Source: Lancefieldella rimae ATCC 49626 (GTDB lineage Bacteria > Actinomycetota > Coriobacteriia > Coriobacteriales > Atopobiaceae). Taken from it: a stretch of 64,000 nt of DNA. Location: assembly GCF_000174015.1 (NCBI RefSeq), contig NZ_ACFE01000002.1:226430-290429 (forward strand). Direction: 5' to 3'. The first letter of the stretch is position 1, and each line of letters begins with the position of its first letter. Below the pieces are notes generated by a model. The model made no database searches. It worked only from the letters and a program-made list of their open reading frames with translations, and was not told the DNA's origin. The translations under genes were made by a program, and so were the position numbers. Below are positions 44,413 to 53,100 of the stretch, piece by piece.

Positions 44413-45210
44413 ATGATTAGGCTCATTGCATCAGACATGGACGGTACGCTTCTTGACGAGTATGGAAATGTCCCGCCCGAGACGTTTGAACTCATTCATG
44501 CACTTCGCGAGAAGGGCATCCACTTTGTGGCTTCGTCCGGTCGCCGCTACGATACTTTGCGCTGGATGTTTGAGCCGGTTGCCCATGAGATAGATTACGT
44601 TGCATCGCTTGGCACGCAGGTGTACGCCGATGATGTCGTGCTCGATCGTGAGGTGTTTTCCACGGCCGCCATCAAGAAGCTCTTTGAATTCTCCCAGGAA
44701 TTTGATTGCGTGCATCTTGTGGTATATGACCGCGATCACACCTATCTTCTAGATGACTATTCCGCATTCGTTCGCGAGCTTGACAAAGATCTTCCAAATG
44801 CGGAGCGTGTGTTTGATCCCCCCTCTCCGGATGTCAGTATCATTAAGGCTGCGGTTTGCTGTGATACTCGTGTTAAATCGATGGACATGGCCATGATTCT
44901 CGAGCGCGAGCTTGGAGAGCGTTTCTCGTTTATGCCATCGGGCGATACGTGGATTGACGTGGTACCACGCGGGGTCAACAAGGCAACGGGTCTTGAGCAG
45001 ATCCGGCAATACTATGGTTTTAAGCGAGACGAAATTCTCGCCTTCGGTGACTCCATGAACGACTACGCTATGCTTCGCTATGCGGGAACTGCGGTTGTTA
45101 TGGAAAATGCACGTTATGCGCTCAAGCAAATTGCTTCGCGCGTGATCGGCTCCAATACCACGCAGGCCGTACAGGCAGAGATGAAGAAGATGCTTGAGAG
45201 CCTGCAGTAA
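44413..45210 (+). CDS. HAD-superfamily phosphatase, Cof-type (second of pair)
   Basis: A 265-residue Cof-type hydrolase. Motif I is ASDMDGTLLDEYG, motif II VASSGRR, the Lys motif PRGVNKATGLEQI and motif IV FGDSMNDYAML. It follows the first HAD gene by two bases with GGGGGAG as ribosome site, so the two form an operon. The two proteins are paralogues with clearly different cap regions. Confidence 0.9.
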   Translation: MIRLIASDMDGTLLDEYGNVPPETFELIHALREKGIHFVASSGRRYDTLRWMFEPVAHEIDYVASLGTQVYADDVVLDREVFSTAAIKKLFEFSQEFDCVHLVVYDRDHTYLLDDYSAFVRELDKDLPNAERVFDPPSPDVSIIKAAVCCDTRVKSMDMAMILERELGERFSFMPSGDTWIDVVPRGVNKATGLEQIRQYYGFKRDEILAFGDSMNDYAMLRYAGTAVVMENARYALKQIASRVIGSNTTQAVQAEMKKMLESLQ

Positions 45211-45235
45211 TATCGCTTCTAAAATTTCATGAGAT

Positions 45236-45276
45236 ATCGGTAATCGGTTTCTTTGAGCCGGTTACCGATTTTTGGG
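45236..45276 (+). terminator. Terminator after the HAD pair
   Basis: ATCGGTAATCGG pairs with CCGGTTACCGAT (one wobble) and is followed by TTTTT. Confidence 0.85.
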
Positions 45277-45395
45277 CATCGATTTTTTCCTCAAAATCTA
45301 AATGACGGGTTTACGCTGTGGTTTTTCGCTATACTAAACCATGAATTATTAGCGCTATAGAGAATAACGTATCTATACAGAAGAGGAGTCAATAT

Positions 45396-48300
45396 ATGAA
45401 GGAAGATCACAAGACATCACGTCTGGTTCTTTCGGGTTTGCTTTCACTCTCGCTGGCTACCACATCGTTTCCGGCAGTAGCGCTTGGCGAGCAGACCGGC
45501 GTAGCAGAAACATCTGCCGCAACGGCACCCGCCGCAAGTTCGACGACGGAGGGTGCTTCCGCACCTTCCGCATCGGCATCGACGGAGGGAGGATCCGCAA
45601 CGGAGACTTCTCCAAGTGCGGGCACGGAGTCTACGGGCACCCAAGAGGCTCCTACGGCTTCCGAAACACCGACGGCCACATCTACGACACCTGCAGATCC
45701 TGCGGCTCCGGCTCTTACGATGCTTGCCGTTCGTTCTCCGCTTGCGGCAACCGAGCTTTACGTTAATTCCGCAACCGGCGCGGATACCAACGACGGTTCC
45801 TCTGCGGCGCAGGCATTCAAGACCATCGAGAAGGCCGTTACCGCCGCAAACGCAAGTCCTTCGGTGACTGCCATTCACGTTCAGGGTGACTTTACGCTGT
45901 CTTCCCGTCAGACGCTTACCAACGTTACGCTGAACTTCTCGGGTGATACCAACATCAAGGCCGTCAACGGTGCCGGCTTTGATCTTAAGGGCACGTCAAA
46001 GGTGAATGCGTCCGGCGCAACCGTTACCTTCGACGCTCCCAACGATGGCTACACCTTCCGTCTGTATGATTCCGCGGAGATCAATGACGGTCATTTTGTT
46101 TTCAAGTATGGCAACAACGGCTTTGCCTTCCATATGCCCGCCGGCAGCAACGGTGCGCTCAAAGGTTCCTCTCGCGGTGCCCTTTCCATGGACATCACAA
46201 ACGGCATGTTCATGAACAATTCCCAGGGCAACATTATTGAGAATGCCAAGATTGACCAGCGCTATACCGGCAGCAAGTGGCAGCTTTACGAATGGAACGG
46301 CTTCAAGCTTGTGAACTCCGATCTCAGTGCAATTCGCCTTCCGTTCTACTTCAAGTCGCCCTTCTCCATGGATAACTCCACGTTTACCATCGATGCAAAC
46401 GGTGTAAAGTGGCAGACCGGCTTGGCCATTCCTTCCGATGCTACTCCCGGAGAGATACTCATTACCAATAACTCCAAGCTTACCGTCAAGAATGCCAATG
46501 GCCATTGGCGCTCAAAGGGCATTACGATCGGTCAGTCGGGTGTAACCTTCCGCGTGAACAACGGCTCTGTCGTTGATGCATCGTCCGATACAAACGGCGG
46601 TCTTAATGTCAATGCGGGAACCGCCATCTTTGAGGACGGCGGAACCTTCCACGGTCAGGACAACTCCGGCGCTCAGGCGGGCGCACAAGCGGGTGCGCAC
46701 CTCATTTTCAAGGGCGATTCACTCTTTGACACGCTTGCCGGCGAGGAGCAGGACAACGGCCTTGGACAGTCCACCGGCGGATATGTGGTCATGGGCGGTA
46801 CGCACCGCGTCAAGTACGACGACACGTATCAAAGCGGTAAAGCCATTCCTACGACCGATGCCGACCACGGCAACGAGAAGCTCATGCTCTTTACCCTTAC
46901 CGACACGTCAAAGACCGAGCTCACCGCAAAGCCCCTGACGGGCGGCGACTACACCTACAAGGTAAAGAACGCTTCTGCGGACGGCAAAAAGCACGTTTGG
47001 ATGCCGTTTGCCAAGGTTTCCGTAACGCTCAACAACAATAACGCCACCTTTGCCGACGGTACGCGTGCCGACAAGAACACCGTTGTCATGCGCGGCAACA
47101 AGATTGACGACGCAACGCCGGAGAAGTCCGGCTATGATGACGTTACGTCCGGCACTTTTGCGGCTCCCACTGACCCCAATGGTATAACGTTCCTTGGTTG
47201 GTTCTATAAGGATTCCAACAATGTCGAGAAGCCCTTCTCGGCTGATGCGGCCATTGATGCGGATACGACGGTTTATGCCAAGTGGGACGCCCACACCATC
47301 GTCTACGATAACGGCAACGGCGTAACCTACACTCAAAACATCAAGGCCACCGAGGCGAGCGGAGCGCTCCAGAGCTACGACGACGTGGTGACCAACAAGC
47401 CTGAGTTCAAAGTTCCTGGCAAGACCTTTACCGGCTGGACCGTGACGCATGAAGACGGCTCTGTCTACGACGTTGCCGGCAAGCTTTTCCAGGCAAACGA
47501 TTCCGTAACCTTTGGTAGCCAGGAGAAGGTTCTCCATGCCAAGGCAAACTACACGCAGGACGAGTACACGGTGCGCTTCTCGGCAAACGGCGGTACGTTT
47601 GCGGATGCAAGCGTCTTTAAGCAGCACCCCGAGCTCTTTGATATCTCCACTGATGAGCTGGGTGGCGAAGTTGCCACCGTCAAGCAGAAGGCTCTGTATG
47701 ACCAGAAGCTCTCCGCACTTCTCGACAAGACTATCCGTGAGCAGCTCTCTCCCGACGGTATCGCAACGCGCATGGGCTTTATCCCCGGTGATCGTCTGAT
47801 GTGGTATGACACGCCGCTCTTCAACACCGGCGGATACAACTTCAAGGATCATACGAGCTGGTTCTGGACTACGCCTGGCGCTGATCCGGCAATCCAGAAA
47901 GACATGACGTTCTACCTCAAGTGGACCGAGGACCCAACGGTTCAGAAGGTTGAAGCAACGCTTGATCTTCCTTCCGATCTCTACGGTCCAAGCCAGGCGG
48001 ATTCGCCCAATCCCTTTATGGTGGACGCCGATGGTTACAAGACCTTCTCGCTGACCGGCCTTATCAACATGAAGTCCGTCCAGGAGAAGATGCAGGAGAT
48101 TGAGAACCTGTATCCAAACGATGCGGCACATCCCGAAAACATCAAGCTTTCCGGCACACAGTGCACCTTCAAGGCAGAGCTGACGCTTCCCGATGGTGTG
48201 ACGGTTCCCGAGAACGCTTCCGCAAGCGTTGAGGGCCTTGGCGACAAGTTCGAGGTCAAAGAGACCAAGGTCGAGGGACAGAAAGTAACCGTGACCTTTG

Positions 48301-49472
48301 CGCTCAAGGGTGGCGACATTCACAATTACGCCGAGCTCAAGGCAGCCGTTGACTCCATGGGCGATGCCAATGGCGACGTCAAGGCAATCGTTGACGGGTT
48401 CAAGCTTGACCCCGACAAGGTTTCCAACGGCGATGAGCTTACGGCCGTAGGCAAGGTGTCGGGTACCTTTACGTCCTTTGCCCAGAACCCTGCCGGCACC
48501 ACGAAGTTCTTTAACTTCACGTGGAACGGTAAGCAGCGCGATGAGGGTCGCAGCATTCTCTCCACCGATCAGGCTGCCATCGAGCAGACCATTGTTGCCA
48601 GAAAGGCCGAGCATAAGGACGTTAAGACCGATATGCTCATCAACGGCGACACCACCTCTGATCATGTGTATGAGGCCAAGAAGGGTGACACTCTGAAGTT
48701 TACCGCCCAGCTTGACGCAACGCCGATTCAGGACCAGATGAAGGCCATTGAGCAGAAGTACAACATTGATCCAAGTCGCTACGACCAGATCAGCATTCAC
48801 GACCTTGGACCTCAGTGCACCTTCACCACAACCTTTACCGTTCCCGATGCAATGGCCGGCTATCTGACCGACAACGTTGCCGATTACAAGCTGACGGGCA
48901 CGAACGCCTTTGACGTTACGAGTGCGGTGCTTTCCGACGGCGGCAAGACGGTAACGCTGACCATGACGCTTAAGAGCGGGTACACCAACTACGCCGAGCT
49001 CCGCAAGGCAATCATCGATGAGACACAGCCTAAGCTTGAGCTGGAACTTCCGGCGTATAAGGTTCCCGAGAGTGCCGCAACCGACACCAACTACTCGGTT
49101 TCCGGTACGGTTTCGGGTACGTTCCTAGCTCACGTGAATCTTGGTAACCACCGGAAGGACTTTGCCTTCACGTGGTCGGGCGTTCAGGATCCTGCCGGTA
49201 AGGACTCCATCCTTGCAGATGGCGATGAGACCATCCAGACAACCTATAAGGTAGCCGCGGATCCAACGACGCCTGAAAATCCGACCAACCCCGATCAGCC
49301 CAAGCCCAACAAGCCGAGCAAGCCCGGAAAGAAGCCTTCCAAGGGCAAGAAGTCCGCGGTTCCGTATATGGGCGATGTGGCGTCAATCGGTGGTATTGCG
49401 GCACTTGCAACGAGCGGCCTTGCAGCTCTTTCGACGGCATTTGCAGTGAAGCGTCGTCGTCATAACGATTAA
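45396..49472 (+). CDS. Large exported surface protein with beta-helix, InlB-type repeat and tandem C-terminal modules
   Basis: A 1,358-residue secreted protein. Signal peptide (about 1-31, cleavage near AVALGEQ); Ala/Ser/Thr-rich stalk to about 120; parallel beta-helix-like region from ELYVNSATGADTNDGSSAAQ to about 520; InlB-type repeats around 550-720 (ITFLGWFYKDSNNVEKPFSA; TVYAKWDAH). Two homologous modules of about 200 residues follow (about 850-1070 and 1080-1290; shared CTFKAELTLPDG/CTFTTTFTVPD, YAELKAAV/YAELRKAI). A Pro/Lys linker leads to a sorting-like tail: VPYMGD, a hydrophobic helix, and KRRRHND. No LPxTG is present. TATACT at 45330 could be its -10 box. Adhesin or cell-wall function is inferred. 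Confidence 0.88.
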   Translation: MKEDHKTSRLVLSGLLSLSLATTSFPAVALGEQTGVAETSAATAPAASSTTEGASAPSASASTEGGSATETSPSAGTESTGTQEAPTASETPTATSTTPADPAAPALTMLAVRSPLAATELYVNSATGADTNDGSSAAQAFKTIEKAVTAANASPSVTAIHVQGDFTLSSRQTLTNVTLNFSGDTNIKAVNGAGFDLKGTSKVNASGATVTFDAPNDGYTFRLYDSAEINDGHFVFKYGNNGFAFHMPAGSNGALKGSSRGALSMDITNGMFMNNSQGNIIENAKIDQRYTGSKWQLYEWNGFKLVNSDLSAIRLPFYFKSPFSMDNSTFTIDANGVKWQTGLAIPSDATPGEILITNNSKLTVKNANGHWRSKGITIGQSGVTFRVNNGSVVDASSDTNGGLNVNAGTAIFEDGGTFHGQDNSGAQAGAQAGAHLIFKGDSLFDTLAGEEQDNGLGQSTGGYVVMGGTHRVKYDDTYQSGKAIPTTDADHGNEKLMLFTLTDTSKTELTAKPLTGGDYTYKVKNASADGKKHVWMPFAKVSVTLNNNNATFADGTRADKNTVVMRGNKIDDATPEKSGYDDVTSGTFAAPTDPNGITFLGWFYKDSNNVEKPFSADAAIDADTTVYAKWDAHTIVYDNGNGVTYTQNIKATEASGALQSYDDVVTNKPEFKVPGKTFTGWTVTHEDGSVYDVAGKLFQANDSVTFGSQEKVLHAKANYTQDEYTVRFSANGGTFADASVFKQHPELFDISTDELGGEVATVKQKALYDQKLSALLDKTIREQLSPDGIATRMGFIPGDRLMWYDTPLFNTGGYNFKDHTSWFWTTPGADPAIQKDMTFYLKWTEDPTVQKVEATLDLPSDLYGPSQADSPNPFMVDADGYKTFSLTGLINMKSVQEKMQEIENLYPNDAAHPENIKLSGTQCTFKAELTLPDGVTVPENASASVEGLGDKFEVKETKVEGQKVTVTFALKGGDIHNYAELKAAVDSMGDANGDVKAIVDGFKLDPDKVSNGDELTAVGKVSGTFTSFAQNPAGTTKFFNFTWNGKQRDEGRSILSTDQAAIEQTIVARKAEHKDVKTDMLINGDTTSDHVYEAKKGDTLKFTAQLDATPIQDQMKAIEQKYNIDPSRYDQISIHDLGPQCTFTTTFTVPDAMAGYLTDNVADYKLTGTNAFDVTSAVLSDGGKTVTLTMTLKSGYTNYAELRKAIIDETQPKLELELPAYKVPESAATDTNYSVSGTVSGTFLAHVNLGNHRKDFAFTWSGVQDPAGKDSILADGDETIQTTYKVAADPTTPENPTNPDQPKPNKPSKPGKKPSKGKKSAVPYMGDVASIGGIAALATSGLAALSTAFAVKRRRHND

Positions 49473-49492
49473 GCGAGAAGTTCTTCTCGTTG
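49471..49492 (+). terminator. Short hairpin at the surface protein stop
   Basis: AGCGAGAAG and CTTCTCGTT form an 8-9 base stem with almost no loop at the stop codon. The T-run is poor, so termination is uncertain. Confidence 0.35.
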
Positions 49493-49495
49493 TGG

Positions 49496-49524
49496 TTGAC
49501 TTTGTGCGTGTTGCGCGGTATAGT
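49496..49524 (+). promoter_or_regulatory. Promoter of the initiator tRNA gene
   Basis: TTGACT (-35) and TATAGT (-10) are separated by 17 bases, with the -10 ending 28 bases before the tRNA. A perfect 12-base inverted repeat, GCGTGTTGCGCG at 49506-49517 and CGCGCAACACGC at 49532-49543, flanks the -10 box. Confidence 0.75.
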
Positions 49525-49552
49525 TCTTTCTCGCGCAACACGCGCTTCATAG

Positions 49553-49629
<77 letters not shown>

Positions 49630-49636
49630 AAATTTC

Positions 49637-49672
49637 ATCCCCTGCCTGCGAAAGCAGGTGGGGGATTTTTAT
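49637..49672 (+). terminator. Terminator of tRNA-fMet
   Basis: ATCCCCTGCCTGC and GCAGGTGGGGGAT form a long stem with a GAAA loop and TTTTT. A decayed version of this hairpin recurs after the pseudo-tRNA at 54536. Confidence 0.88.
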
Positions 49673-49878
49673 TGTAGCAAGTTCGCAAAAAGGCTTTTGA
49701 GCCGAATCGGCGTCGTGGGGTGCGGTGAATCAGATAAAGAAAAGATCCGCCAATGCACATCATTGAGTGGCCAGGTGGGTTTACTGCTGCCGATAGTATC
49801 ATAGGATGGTGTGTGAAATTATGAATCGGGAAATGGACGCGGTAGTATAATTCCCTGGACTGGTTCATAGAGGCACGT

Positions 49879-50135
49879 ATGCAACTGCCAATAACAGTAG
49901 ATTCACCCGCGGTTTTCTCTCCTGAGAAAAAGGCCTATTATGTTGATCGCAAGAATGCCGCTGGGATTGCAAGCACATCTCCGCTTTTGCGAACACTGTC
50001 TGGGACATCATACTGGATCGCGGCTTAGATACTTGGCAGAGGTTCGACAGCGGCAACGCCTTCGCTATCGAGTTCCGCGTGCAGGAGATGTGCCGTATCG
50101 AGCAGTTCGAGATTACTTACATGAGGAAGGGGTAA
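49879..50135 (+). pseudogene. Frameshifted small gene upstream of the STAND NTPase
   Basis: ATG 49879 (AGAGG upstream) opens MQLPITVDSPAVFSPEKKAY and stops at TAG 50027. Near 49945-49955 a one-base shift gives a protein-like continuation (CRWDCKHISAFANTVWDIIL, later RGLDTWQRFDSGNAFAIEFR) to TAA at 50133. Joined, it would be about 84 residues and end 7 bases before the NTPase ATG, so it is probably its operon partner. The family is unknown. The shift may be a mutation or a base-calling error; a separate short peptide is the alternative. Confidence 0.5.
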
Positions 50136-50142
50136 ACCCTGC

Positions 50143-53100
50143 ATGACTTTGGCTAGGTCGACGAATACAGATAAGTTTAACGAGTTACTTGTTCGCTTGG
50201 GGAGTGAGCTTCAAAACGAAGCCAATAATAACTATCTATCCCAGGCTGTTCATGCTGAAGAGACTTATAAGCGGATTCTTAACGTTGTATATGGTTGGAG
50301 TTTGCGGAACCTTAATCAAGACGAGCGTAACGCATCAGCTGTCGATTTGATTGACGAAGCTAACCACATCGTTGTGCAGATTTCTGTGTCTGCTACGCGA
50401 CAGAAAGTAAAGAATACTCTCGCGAATCATTCCATTGAGCAATACGCTCAAGCGAGGTATCGCATCAAATTTGTCGCTTGCGGAGCTAGAAACTTTCCTA
50501 AATTCAAAGAGTTAATTGAGAATCCTTATAACATTGATTTCGATCAAAAGAATGATTGCATCGTTGCTGCGGATTTAGCAGATCAGTTCGCGCATCTGGA
50601 TATCGATGAGCAAGAAGTTGCTCTACATGTTCTTCGTCAAGAGCTTGGTGATGCATTTATGCTGACGCCCGAATTCGTTGATAAGCATTTTGCTTCAGCA
50701 AAGAAGGCCTTGGGCTCTCGGTATTCCTCTGAATTGACCGTGCCCGTTGACGAATCGGATTACTTTGATGCCGTACTTAACTCGGATGTCGTGTTTGAAC
50801 GGGTTCGTACTAAACTGGCTGTGGTCAAAACAGACGCCGAGAATTTAGTGGCCGAGCTCAAAAGCATTGAGGAAATTGATAACGAGATTATAGATGCAGC
50901 CATTCAGATTGCTTCGGTTACGAAGGACGCGCTGAATGTCACGAGTCCTGCTGCTATGCGCAAAGTCGTAAATGCTTACCGCGCTTACGAGAATAGGGCG
51001 TTCTTGTCTGATAATCCCATAGAGAGAACTTCCAGGAGTTTGAACTTGCATCATGCAATCTTTGAGCTTAGGAGTCAGTGCAGTCGAGATGGCATCGAGC
51101 TGCTTGGGATGAACTTTGTGTTGTTTACTGGAAAGGGCGGCATTGGTAAATCCCACCTGCTAGCTGATTTTTGCTCAAGGGCAATCGAGTCGGGCTTGCC
51201 AGCTTTTCTGGTTCTCGGTCAGAATTTCGTATCTTCTATCCCTCCGCTTGAGAGGCTATCTGAGCTCATCTCTGGCTCAAGCGATTACCGTACTTGTCTT
51301 GCGGAAATCGAGCGCTATACGGTGGAGTTGGGCAGAGTCGCGCTTATAGCCGTCGATGCTTTGAACGAAGGTGACGGGAAAGGGTATTGGCCGAATCACA
51401 TCCAGCATTTTCTCGATGAGATAACTCGGTATCCTCACATCAGAGTTGTTGCTAGCGTTCGCAGCTCCTATGAGTCTCAGGTAATCCCTCAGGACTTTGT
51501 CGAGAGCAATTCGAGTGTGGAGAAAATAGAACTGAGAGGGTTCGAGAGTTCTCCGAGTGCCATGGATTCTTTTTGCGATTTTTACGGTATAGAGCCTCCG
51601 GCTTTCCCTCCTTATGGTGAGGAGTACTCAAATCCACTGTTCCTTAAGACGTTGTGTAGGGCCATCAGCGAAAGGGGGACTGGTCGTTTTGAACTTAATC
51701 TGACTTTTATCGATGCTGTCAACATCTGCCTAGACCAGATAAACGGGTCTATAAGCAAGAGCCTACAATGCTCGACCTCTTCGAAGGTTGTCCAGAAAGC
51801 GGTTTCTGCCATTGTCGCTAACGAGCACTTTTCCAGGTCTGGCTATCTAACATTTGACGAGGCCAATGAGGCGATTGTCAAAGCAGTTTCTTCTTACACC
51901 ACTTCGCCAAGCAAGGTTCTCGAAATGCTGGAAGCTGAAGACATCGTTAGAATTGATGAATACGGCGATAGTCCTCTTGTCTCGTTTTCATATGAACGGT
52001 TTGGAGATGCCCTGGAGGCTTCGGCAATCATAAAAGCTGCCATAGATAGCGCCGACGACGTTCTTTCTGCAATTAAATCAAGCAAAACGGTGATAGATGT
52101 GCTGCTCTCTGATATGAAGCGTGGAACGGCAGAGGCGCTGAGTGTGGAGCTTCCGGAATTGACTAATGTTGAGGTTTTCGACCTACTTGATTTGAACGAT
52201 GAGCAGAAAAGCGAACTGGCATTTGACCTATTTCTCGGATCTATCCCCTGGAGAAAAGACCCTGCCCTAAGCGATCGTGCCGAGCAATATATAAAGGATG
52301 AGATTGAGCGTTTTCCGAGTCGGTTGGTCTATTTCTTGAAACAGCTTGTAAATGTGGCCCTGTCTCCCTCATCAGCCTTCAATGCGAAGCTCCTCGATAA
52401 AACCCTTAGAGCCATGCCTGCCAAGAAGCGCGATGGGGTTTGGGCGCATGCCCTGTACGAAAACAAGACTGTTTCAAAGACGATAGTCTGGTTTTGGAAG
52501 GGATGCTCTAAGGCGTCCGAAAACGTGGTGGCTCTAGCTGCCATGTTCCTTGGTTGGTGTACTGCGTCAACATGTAGGAGAATTAGAGACTGCGCTACTA
52601 AGGCATTGTCTCTCTGCTTCTTGCGGAATCCTTCGCTTGTGGGTAGTTTCTCTGGTTATCTGTCGCTTATGGATGACGATTACATTATCGAGCGTGTGCT
52701 TGCTGCTATTTACGGCGCTGCTGCAAACGCCGATCAGCTCTGCGCTGAGTTTGTTGCAGCGGCTGATGATGCCTATTCGTTCGTCTATTGCAGGGGAGAG
52801 ACATATCCGAACATTATGGTGCGCAACTATGCCGATTGTTTGGCAGACCTTGCTATTAGAAAGTTCGGAAAGGATGAAAATGACTATCCGCTGATTTGGC
52901 AGCGCGGAAATAGTACTTGGTATTCGAGGTCAGTATCCAACGAGGATATCGACGAAGCGCTGGAAATGTGTAAAAAGGAATATGGAGAAGGGTCTGACAA
53001 AACAAGGAATCTTGACTGGCTTATTCATTCCATGACCACAGAATACGGTAGAGGGGCATGTGCTTACGGGGATTTCGGTAGATATGTTTTTGGCTCCCAT

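Noticed and set aside
46908..48800. 630-codon open frame antisense to the surface protein
   Set aside because: Shadow of a G+C-biased coding strand; no ribosome site and no recognisable domain.
49340..49472. Canonical LPxTG anchor in the surface protein
   Set aside because: Read directly, the motif is VPYMGD; no LPxTG or close NPxTG form is present.
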